Positions 52,421-61,000 of a stretch of DNA of 64,000 bases are shown piece by piece (the stretch's first letter is position 1; each line of letters opens with the position of its first letter). A program made the position numbers and the translations under genes. Below the pieces are notes generated by a model. It saw nothing but the letters and a program-made list of their open reading frames with translations, made no database searches and was not told the DNA's origin. This DNA is from CAMCTV01 sp964420985 (GTDB taxonomy: Bacteria; Bacteroidota; Bacteroidia; Flavobacteriales_D; Sanyastnellaceae), in NCBI GenBank assembly GCA_964420985.1, contig CAYQUT010000010.1, positions 1-64,000 on the forward strand, read 5' to 3'.

Positions 52421-55027
52421 ATGAAAACTTTTTGTCCACTTTTCATCATTCTGTTGAGCATTTGCTGTGCGGCACCAATCAGCAGAGCACAAGTGTATAC
52501 TCATCCCTTTCAAAATCCAGTTCTTAGCGTTGAGCACAGGGTTCAAGACTTGTTGTCTCGAATGTCCAATGAAGAAAAGTTTTATCAGTTGTTTATGATT
52601 GCCCATGATCAGGTGTTTGATTCAACCGCTTACAAGAATGGGATTTTTGGAATTGAAATCAGCATTCAGGGAATGGATGATCAACCCGGTCAACAAATGT
52701 TGAACTATAATGAAACTTGGACGGCTAAGCGACAGGTGGAAGAAATCAATAAGATTCAAAAATTTTTAATAGAAAAAACCAAGTGGGGTATTCCAGGAAT
52801 ATTCTTTGGGGAAGCGTTGCATGGTGTAGTTGGAGCTGGTGGAATTGCCTATCCCCAGTCCATTGCCTTGGCTGCCAGTTTTGACCGTGAATTAATGGAA
52901 GAAGTTTGTAATGCCATTGCATTGGAAAGCCAACAGCGCGGGTGGCGCCAAGTCCTCTCACCTGTGGTGAATATTGCAACGGATGTTAGATGGGGTAGAG
53001 TGGAGGAAACATACGGAGAAGATCCTTATTTGAGTGCTGTCATGGGCGGGATTTTTGTGAAGGCTTTTGAATCACGCGGAATAGTAACTACGCCCAAACA
53101 CTTTGTTGCCAATGTGGGAGATGGCGGCAGAGATAGTTATCCTATTCACCTTGACGAGAGGGCCCTGGAGAACATCCATTACCCTCCTTTCAAAGCTTGT
53201 GTGGATGCGGGTTGCCGATCAATCATGACGAGCTACAACTCGCTCAATGGAGTGCCTTGCAGCATGAATAGTATTTTACTCAACAATGTCTTAAAAGACA
53301 ACTGGGGTTTTAGAGGTTTTGTCATTTCAGATGCCGGTGCAGTGGGCGGAGCCAATGTCCTGCACAATACCTCTAAGGATTACGCTCAGTCAGGAAAGGA
53401 TGCCGTGGAGTCTGGTATGGATGTCATTTTCCAAACTTCTATTCGGCATGATGATTTGTTTAAAGATCCTTTTGTTCAAGGCAAAGTGAATCCTGCGGCA
53501 CTGGATAGTGCTGTGGCTAGGGTATTGCGGGTGAAGTTTGAGCTGGGCCTTTTTGAAAATCCTTATGCACAGTATCAGGAATTGCCCATAGAAAAATTTC
53601 AAACTTTGGCTTTAAAAGCGGCTGAAGCTTCAATGGTGTTGTTGAAGAACGATGGTCAAACATTGCCATTGGAGATCAAAGGAAAGAAATTGTTGATTGT
53701 GGGAAGTGATGCAGAAGAATGTAGATTAGGCGGATACAGTGGGTCAGGGTTTCAAAAGATTTCAATTTTAGAGGCAATACAATCGCAATGGGGGAAAGAG
53801 CTTGCTGTATTGGAATACATTCCCGGACCCGGACGGAGTGAGGTCAATCCATTTGAGGTGGTGTCCGCTTCTAACTTGCATGCCTTAAAGGTTGAGTTGT
53901 ACAATGGGACAAATTTGAAAGGTGAAAAAGTGAAGGATTTGAAGTGGGAGAATATTGATTTTCATTACACTTTTTATTCGCCTGATGAGAATGTGCAAAA
54001 GGATAACTTCTCTCTGATAATCAAAGGAGAATGGGAGGCCCCAATGGATGGAGAAGTTGAGTGGGGATTGGAAGGGAATGATGGGTTCAAATTGTTTTTT
54101 GATGGTGCAGAGGTGATGAGTCGATGGGGTAAAATAGGTTATCACAGAGATGTTGTTACCATCCGCATCAAAAAAGGTGAGCGGATTCCTTTCCGCATTG
54201 AATTTTTTGAATCGCTTGGCAACGCTGAATTGAAGATGATATGGAGAGAAAAGAAGAGCAATGAAGATGCGTTAAAAAATGCATTGGCAAAGGCGGATAA
54301 GGCAGATTTGATTTTGTTTGTGGCAGGTATAGAGGAAGGCGAGTTCCAAGACCGATCGTCTTTGAATTTGCCTGGAGAGCAAGAGCGTTGGGTTAAGGCA
54401 TTGGGAGCAACCCAGGCACCGATGGTAGTGGCCGTTAGTGGCGGAAGTGCTGTAGAGGTTACTCCATGGATTGACGAAGCGGAGGCGCTGGTGCACATGT
54501 GGTATGGTGGGGAACAGCAGGGCAATGCCTTGGTCAATATTTTGAGTGGTAAGACCAATCCATCCGGTAAACTGCCCATCACTTTTCCATTGCATGAAGG
54601 ACAATTGCCATTGAGTTACTGGCACGAGCCAACGGGTCGTGGAGATGATTACATCGATGGATCGGGATGGCCCATGTATCCTTTTGGCTATGGGTTGAGT
54701 TATACCACCTTTGATTATGGTGTTGTAGAATATGACAACCGAGATAAAGATGTTTTGGTATTGCCCATCACCAATACTGGACAAATGGATGGAACCGAAA
54801 TAGTGCAATTGTATGTGCAAACACGATATAGCAACCTTTTGCGACCAATCATTCAGTTGGTTGATTTTCAGAAAGTTTTTGTTCGCAAAGGAGAGACCAT
54901 TCAGGTAAGATTTGACGTGCGCAATTTAAAGGGCGATTTCAATTTGTACAATGCGCAACCGGATCAACTGGTGTGGGCGGTGGGTTCTTCCTCAAGAGAA
55001 TTGAAAACCAAAATTGAGATTCGTTAA
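52421..55027 (+). CDS. Glycoside hydrolase family 3 beta-glucosidase with PA14 domain
   Basis: An 868-residue exported enzyme with a signal peptide (MKTFCPLFIILLSICCAAP; lipobox-like cysteines). The GH3 N-terminal barrel includes the likely catalytic nucleophile in GFVISDAGAV near 304; the C-terminal domain holds VAVSGGSAVEV and FPFGYGLSYTTF-type segments. A PA14 carbohydrate-binding domain (about 485-620) is inserted, and a fibronectin III-like domain ends the protein. It likely cleaves beta-glucosides or xylosides in the periplasm. TATCTTTC four bases upstream supports the ATG at 52421. No SusCD pair is adjacent. Confidence 0.92.
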   Translation: MKTFCPLFIILLSICCAAPISRAQVYTHPFQNPVLSVEHRVQDLLSRMSNEEKFYQLFMIAHDQVFDSTAYKNGIFGIEISIQGMDDQPGQQMLNYNETWTAKRQVEEINKIQKFLIEKTKWGIPGIFFGEALHGVVGAGGIAYPQSIALAASFDRELMEEVCNAIALESQQRGWRQVLSPVVNIATDVRWGRVEETYGEDPYLSAVMGGIFVKAFESRGIVTTPKHFVANVGDGGRDSYPIHLDERALENIHYPPFKACVDAGCRSIMTSYNSLNGVPCSMNSILLNNVLKDNWGFRGFVISDAGAVGGANVLHNTSKDYAQSGKDAVESGMDVIFQTSIRHDDLFKDPFVQGKVNPAALDSAVARVLRVKFELGLFENPYAQYQELPIEKFQTLALKAAEASMVLLKNDGQTLPLEIKGKKLLIVGSDAEECRLGGYSGSGFQKISILEAIQSQWGKELAVLEYIPGPGRSEVNPFEVVSASNLHALKVELYNGTNLKGEKVKDLKWENIDFHYTFYSPDENVQKDNFSLIIKGEWEAPMDGEVEWGLEGNDGFKLFFDGAEVMSRWGKIGYHRDVVTIRIKKGERIPFRIEFFESLGNAELKMIWREKKSNEDALKNALAKADKADLILFVAGIEEGEFQDRSSLNLPGEQERWVKALGATQAPMVVAVSGGSAVEVTPWIDEAEALVHMWYGGEQQGNALVNILSGKTNPSGKLPITFPLHEGQLPLSYWHEPTGRGDDYIDGSGWPMYPFGYGLSYTTFDYGVVEYDNRDKDVLVLPITNTGQMDGTEIVQLYVQTRYSNLLRPIIQLVDFQKVFVRKGETIQVRFDVRNLKGDFNLYNAQPDQLVWAVGSSSRELKTKIEIR

Positions 55028-57327
55028 TCAATGCGAATACTCATTTGCTTTTGTTCTTGTGTGGTTGTCATTCTCAATTGATAAAGTCCAGGTGTAAATG
55101 AGGAACAATCAATGGGAGTTGTTGTGGCTGAATGATAAATCACTTGACCAATCGCATTGATAAGTTGTAGGTTAAAACAACCATCGCATTGGATGTTTAG
55201 GATGTTTGAAGTTGGATTGGGGTAGGCTATCCACTCTCGTTCTGTTTCTTGCAATCCAACGGTACTGATGCTCATTTGATCAGTGCAACCGTTGGCATCC
55301 GTTACTGTAACGGTGTAGACGCCTTCTGCCACTTCAGGTAAAATTTCGCCCTCATAATTGCCCGGTGTCCACACAAAACTGTAGGGCGGGGTACCACCAT
55401 TGGCTATGGCTGTGGGTTGAGGTGCACCATTGTCAATGAAGACATTAAGAATGTCTGGTTGTTCAAGAATAAAATTAAAAGTCCTTACGCAGCCATCTGT
55501 GTTGGTGATGGTGACACTGTAGTTCCCGGCATCAATTCCTGTTACATCTTCGTTGGTTCCCAAATTGTTGCTCCATTGAAAAGAAGTGATGGATTGTTCG
55601 GGATCAAAGATTAAATCAAATCCGCCGTCTGATGCACCGAAGCAACTGGGGTAATCAGGAATATTGGTAAAAGTGATGTATTGACCGTCTGGAATATGAA
55701 TCACATCCTTTTGAAGACACCCCCGCTCATCCCAACCTTGCACCCAATATTCACCGGACTCACTGATTTCTAAAAAAGAATAACCGGATGAATCGCTCCA
55801 CAATGGAAAATCCAAATTGTGGTTGGTTGTCAAATACAACAACTCATCGACACAGATTAATGAATCGGTGGAGGCTATCTCAAGCGGTGATTGGCAAGGG
55901 AGCAGGTTGTATTTGGAGAGATAAGGATAACTGGCACCATTGATTCCGTAGGGTTGTGGCAAAGAATCCGTCCATCCAAAATAGGCGGGTGCTTGGATGC
56001 TGCCGCTGGTATTTCCTCCGATATAAAGGTCGTCAGTGAAGGGGCAGTAGGCCATGCCATTGACAAATTGCCAACCGAGGCCTGTGATGCCATCCATTCG
56101 ATCAATGGAGTCCGTTTGCGTATTGATGCGATAGAACCAACCATCTCGATCGTTCTCAGTACTGGTGCTCACAGTGCCGTATGGAGTATTGACGTGGTCC
56201 CGAAGCATTCCTCCAACCCAGATATTCCCTTGTCCATCGGCCTCTAGAGCCAATGTATTACAGAGTTTGGGTCCATGCATCGTCCAATAAAGGTCCTCAT
56301 TGCCTTCTGTATCCAATCGGATGGCGGTGGTTGCCCAGTCGCCTGGCGGTGTTAAAATAGAATCACCGGCAAAAGTCCATTGACCTAAACTGTTAAAGGA
56401 AGTGTACACCCTTCCCAAGTGGTCCACGGCGATATCTTCTACCAAATCACTACCAATGGATCCGCCAGTCCAAGCCCATTGTGGATCCCCATCCATCGAC
56501 CATTTTTCAATCAACGCATCGTAACCGGCAGAGAATTCAGGGTAGTAGTTCGGACGAATCGTGTCGCCATAAAATGGATATTCACCACCCGCGGTATAAC
56601 CAATGTAAAAACTGTTATCGATGGATTCCTCGAGTTTGGCTTTTGAGTAAAATTGACTGCTGGAGTGGGTAGGTCCGCAAGATCTAATCCATTGTCCGTT
56701 TCCATTGGCATCAAAACGAGCGATGAATTCTTGCATGTACCAGCCTTCAGAGGGGGCTTGCAAAGTGAGGTTTCCATATTGTGCAGTATTGTTTCCTCGA
56801 CCACTGACAATCACCCCACCATCATGCGTGACCATGACATCTGTTCCCTCTTCATCCCATATATTGGCGCCATTGACAGTCCACTGGAGTATTCCGTCCT
56901 TATTGTATTTGATCAAGAAAAATTCTCTACCTCCTGCATTGCCAATCATGGTGGTGTTTTCCACGGTAAGGTTGCCAAAATAATGGCCTGTAATGAATAC
57001 ATTTCCTTCGGCATCGCAGTCTATTCCATTGACCTGGTCCCAATAGAGAGATGAAATTTGGTTGGCCCAAATGGCCTCACCCGAGCTGTCCATTTTAATG
57101 ATCAGGACATCTTCGACAGCAGCCGAAGTAAAAGTTTCACCAGCTACTGTCATGATGGAGTTGAATTGAATGGCAACATACACATGACCACTATCATCAG
57201 TGCATACCGCATTGAAATTGTCCTCATCAGAATCAGTCTGAAACCATTTGGCCCATTCAAAGTTTTGGGAGAAGGTAACAGGGGACAATAGAGTCAACCA
57301 AGCGATCAAAATCGATTTGCCTTTCAT
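55024..57327 (-). CDS. Large secreted T9SS protein with SBBP and SprB-like repeats
   Basis: A 767-residue exported protein. Signal peptide MKGKSILIAWLTLLSPVTFS; a propeller of SBBP-type repeats (about 20-460, recurring NDxxGHVYV and WxxQ-like strands); two SprB-like repeats (about 560-685) with CFGASDGG and ANGCTDQ; and a type A T9SS sorting domain (about 695-767) starting IAYPNPTSNILN. It is presumably displayed on the surface, perhaps in adhesion or motility. Its stop overlaps that of the GH3 gene as TTAA. Confidence 0.85.
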   Translation of the reverse strand: MKGKSILIAWLTLLSPVTFSQNFEWAKWFQTDSDEDNFNAVCTDDSGHVYVAIQFNSIMTVAGETFTSAAVEDVLIIKMDSSGEAIWANQISSLYWDQVNGIDCDAEGNVFITGHYFGNLTVENTTMIGNAGGREFFLIKYNKDGILQWTVNGANIWDEEGTDVMVTHDGGVIVSGRGNNTAQYGNLTLQAPSEGWYMQEFIARFDANGNGQWIRSCGPTHSSSQFYSKAKLEESIDNSFYIGYTAGGEYPFYGDTIRPNYYPEFSAGYDALIEKWSMDGDPQWAWTGGSIGSDLVEDIAVDHLGRVYTSFNSLGQWTFAGDSILTPPGDWATTAIRLDTEGNEDLYWTMHGPKLCNTLALEADGQGNIWVGGMLRDHVNTPYGTVSTSTENDRDGWFYRINTQTDSIDRMDGITGLGWQFVNGMAYCPFTDDLYIGGNTSGSIQAPAYFGWTDSLPQPYGINGASYPYLSKYNLLPCQSPLEIASTDSLICVDELLYLTTNHNLDFPLWSDSSGYSFLEISESGEYWVQGWDERGCLQKDVIHIPDGQYITFTNIPDYPSCFGASDGGFDLIFDPEQSITSFQWSNNLGTNEDVTGIDAGNYSVTITNTDGCVRTFNFILEQPDILNVFIDNGAPQPTAIANGGTPPYSFVWTPGNYEGEILPEVAEGVYTVTVTDANGCTDQMSISTVGLQETEREWIAYPNPTSNILNIQCDGCFNLQLINAIGQVIYHSATTTPIDCSSFTPGLYQLRMTTTQEQKQMSIRID

Positions 57328-57390
57328 ACGAGAAGTTTTTCCAAAGAAAGTGCTTTTTGTTGAAATGACATGTTAAAGGGGTGAAAAACA

Positions 57391-57416
57391 AAAAACCTCA
57401 CTTTCGTGAGGTTTTT
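57391..57416 (-). terminator. Terminator of tRNA-Lys
   Basis: AAAAACCTCAC, 4-base loop, GTGAGGTTTTT; on the minus strand the T-rich end follows the hairpin, four bases downstream of the tRNA. Confidence 0.8.
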
Positions 57417-57420
57417 CTAG

Positions 57421-57493
57421 TGATCCCGCTGGGACTCGAACCCAGGGCCCATACATTAAAAGTGTATTGCTCTACCAGCTGAGCTACGAGATC
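57421..57493 (-). tRNA. tRNA-Lys (anticodon TTT)
   Basis: A 73-base tRNA. The acceptor stem GATCTCG pairs with CGGGATC (one G-U pair), discriminator A at 57421, CCA not encoded. The anticodon arm ATACA-CTTTTAA-TGTAT gives TTT. D-arm GCTCAGCTGGTAGAGC and T-arm CTGGGTTCGAGTCCCAG are canonical. Confidence 0.97.
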
Positions 57494-57514
57494 GCCTGTG
57501 CAATTTTGCGGGTG

Positions 57515-57544
57515 CAAATATACACGGAATCATTTTAAATCAAA
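57515..57544 (-). promoter_or_regulatory. Promoter of tRNA-Lys
   Basis: On the minus strand TTTG (57544-57541), 18 bases, then TATATTTG (57522-57515), 21 bases before the tRNA 5' end. Both boxes are exact consensus matches. Confidence 0.72.
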
Positions 57545-57639
57545 ATCTATTTCAAAAAAAAATATCTGGGCAACCAAAAAGGGCATTAGGAGGTCTACCA
57601 ATTAGGCCTTATATTTGAAAACTTGTGAAATCAAAAATT

Positions 57640-57978
57640 ATGAAAAACGTATTTCTATTATTCTTCGGAATTTTGACCATCTCATTGTCCGCTCAAGTCA
57701 ATGTGCCCGATGCTTTTGTTCAAGAAAAAGCCTATACGATGAGCTATCATCCAGAAAAAGCGGCCAGTCTTGAGGACATTTCAAACCTCTTTCCAAATGG
57801 TATTACGTGGTCACAAGAGACCATGGCTCAAGTAGAATTGGGGCATTTGTTTGCTACCATTAAACCATTGGATAAATTTCAAAATTTTAGAATTGGCGAC
57901 AGCGGTTACGTTGTCATGGTGAACAACCGTCAACGAATAGAGCGCATGTACCAAGGCTCTATCAACAAGAAGAAGTAA
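57640..57978 (+). CDS. Small exported protein of unknown function
   Basis: A 112-residue protein with a clear signal peptide (MKNVFLLFFGILTISLSAQ) and a roughly 93-residue mature part rich in charged residues, ending QGSINKKK. No recognised domain and no sorting domain, so probably periplasmic. An in-frame GTG at 57625 is an alternative start. An exact -7 box TATATTTG lies at 57610-57617, 22 bases before the ATG. A terminator follows. Confidence 0.72.
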   Translation: MKNVFLLFFGILTISLSAQVNVPDAFVQEKAYTMSYHPEKAASLEDISNLFPNGITWSQETMAQVELGHLFATIKPLDKFQNFRIGDSGYVVMVNNRQRIERMYQGSINKKK

Positions 57979-57987
57979 TGATTTTAT

Positions 57988-58014
57988 TGCCCCTCTCGGG
58001 GCATTTTTATTTTT
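57988..58014 (+). terminator. Intrinsic terminator
   Basis: TGCCCC, TCTC loop, GGGGCA, then TTTTTATTTTT. It ends a few bases before the next ATG at 58018, leaving no room for a normal promoter downstream of it. Confidence 0.8.
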
Positions 58015-58017
58015 AAC

Positions 58018-61000
58018 ATGATAAAAAAAATAGCTTTAGGCCTACTTTTGGCCGTTTCTGCTGGCCACGAAGTTTCGAAAACTTCCGCCCAGGTGGTCAT
58101 CAACGAGTTGATGAATAACCCATCCGATGCCTGCGATGGTTCTTGTATGCCCAGCACCAGTGAATGGACTGAGTTAATGAATTCAGGAAATGTTGCCATT
58201 GATATCAGTTGTTACATCATGACAGACGGCGATTGGTCGGTGACTTTCCCTCAAGGTACCATTTTGCAGCCAGGTCAATTATTCACCATTGGTTCAGCCA
58301 ATTCAGGAATCAATAATTTGGATTTGAACATTGCTACCTGCGGTTGCACGAGCGGTATGGCCAATAATATTGGTGTTTTTACCAACAACAATGAGCAATT
58401 GGTTTTGGCAAATCCATCCGGTATTGTAGTGCATGGTGTTTATTGGGGCAATGGACAGTTCGTACAAACACCGTCTTTTACCACCAATGATTTATTTGGC
58501 TGTGGAGCGGTAACGGTGAATTTATCCATTGATGATCCAGCCATTTCTCAGATTGTCGGCAGCAACTCAGACGGACAATCTTTCTCAGCCCAATGCGATG
58601 GATCTGGAATTTTGTCCAGTGGTGATGCCACACCCACGGCAGGCTTATTGAATTTTTCTGCACAGGCTCTGGTAGTCAACGCAAGTATTCAAAATGAAAT
58701 TTGCCCCAACACGGGTTCTATTGATTTAACACCTTCAGGAAATGGTCCTTATGAATATGCATGGCAAGATGCTTTGTCTGGTAGCACCTCTGGTCAAGTC
58801 AGTGGATTGACTGCAGGAACGTGGACGGTAGAAATCATAGACAACGGACAATGTGGTTACAGTGAATTCATTTCTTTTGATGTTTTGGATCAATCTTCAG
58901 GATGCGTTCTGCCTGATTCTTCCGTTTTAGATGGTAATTCAAGTGTGCTGCTTCTCTGCAGTGAAGGAGGTTCTGCTTACATCACAGACAATGGCGGAGC
59001 CAATGGTAACATGACGGCTCAACCAGGGCAATCCTACCAAAGCCTTGAAATTTGCAGCGATTCATGGGATGTTAATTCACAGTTGACTTTGAGCAATTGG
59101 GTTTTTAATTTCAATGGTCTTTCGGGTGATTTGTTCATGGTTTATGCTGGACCATTCAGTGAAATTGAACAGTACATGGGCAATAACCCTGCTACATTAT
59201 TGACATCTCCTGCCGCTCAAAACGTGGTTTTCAATAGCATGAACAGCCCAGTTGGTGCTGATTCAACATTGGTGGTTTCCGATACTTGTTACACCTTAAT
59301 CACCTATCACATACCTGGTTTTGTGCCTTCACCAGGATTTGAGGCCGTTGTTACTTGTATTGAACCATTGTCATGTTTGTTGGATTTGAGTCCCATCATT
59401 GTGAACGATTGTGATACGGCCAATCAGATATATAGTATTGATTTTGACATTGTGTTGAATAACACGGTTAATGATGTGTACCAAGTAGCTTTGAGCCTAG
59501 ATGGTATCGCCGTAGATACCGTTGATGTTCTTTCAGGTGAGGTTTTCTCTTACACAATGTCAGGCATTTCTGTGGATGCAGGAGCCAATCATGTGGTATT
59601 TGCCGAGGTGTTGGGATCTCCCGGGTGCAATACTGAGGAGTTGTATGAAAGTGTGGGATGTTTATTTGAGTGCAATACTCTGGCGGGCACAGGCATCACT
59701 GGACCCACATCTCGCTTGTTGTGTTTTGGACAGAATCAAAGTTGGTCGGCCACTGGAGAGGTGGTACCTTCAGCGGATGTCAATGATCCCAACATCAACT
59801 ATAACCCAGGCATGGCTTGGGCCATCTTTTCGGATATGCCCACTATTTTCAGTGGAAACGTAACTGCGGATCCAGCCTATGCTGGAATTTGGCCAGCCTC
59901 TATTTCAGCGATAGATGGAACTTACCCTTTTAATTTTAACAACAACACAGCCAATGGTGGAGCCATTAATAATATCCTAACAGGAAATTCAGGTTACCCA
60001 GCACCCTTGCATTTTTATGTTGCGCCTGTAACTTTGTATGACCAAACAACAGGAACCATTTACGTGCCCGGAGCATGTTCTTCAATCGGAGATGTAGTTG
60101 AAATTACCATAGTGCCTGCGATTAATTATGTTTTGCCTACTTCAAACTGTCAAGATGGAACCGTGATCTACAATCCAACACAGGGTAACCCTGCGGTGAA
60201 TCAAAATTATTTTCAACTCTCAGGTTTGACGCCCAATACTGTTTTTGCTACTCCTATTGGAAATTTGACCAATGGTGCAGATTTGACCATTGGAGGTTTG
60301 GTCAACGGTGATGCATTTAGTTTCACTTTGACAGACACCTTGGGTTGTGCAATAACTGTCAATGGAGGACCTTTTGTGGGTGATCAAACTCCAAGCTCTC
60401 CTGGTGTTCCAGAAATTTGTCAATCATCAGACCCCGTCCAGTTGCAAGCAACACCAGCAGGCGGAGTTTGGAGTGGTCCCGGGGTAGATGCCAATGGTAT
60501 TTTTGATCCTGATTTGGTAGGTACATTCGGAAGCTTTACCGTGACTTATACCACAGCAGGTGATTGTGGTGGTGCTATTGACATTGTGGTTCCTGTTTTG
60601 ACCAATGACAATTGCGTGGAAGGTGAGGTAATTGGTATTGGTGAGCCATTGGTTATTGCTTGTGGTGGTTTCTTGACGGATGATGGTCTTCAACCATCTG
60701 ATTATTCGCCCAATTCCAATGATACTTCAGTAGTTTGTCCTGACCCTGCTTACCCATTGCCTCAAATTACAGCCTTAGATTTCAATGTTTTTGATTTGGG
60801 ATTTGGTGACCAGTTGTCTATTTACAACGGTGACAATGCCAATGCGACCTTGATCGGAACCTTTACTGGCGCAGATATTCAAAATCAGAGTTTTTACAGT
60901 ACAGACCCATCTGGGTGCTTAACAGTGGTATTTACTTCTGACGCCGATGCAAGTGTGGGTAATTTCAGTGCTGAGATTAGTTGCGGAATTCCTTGTATCA

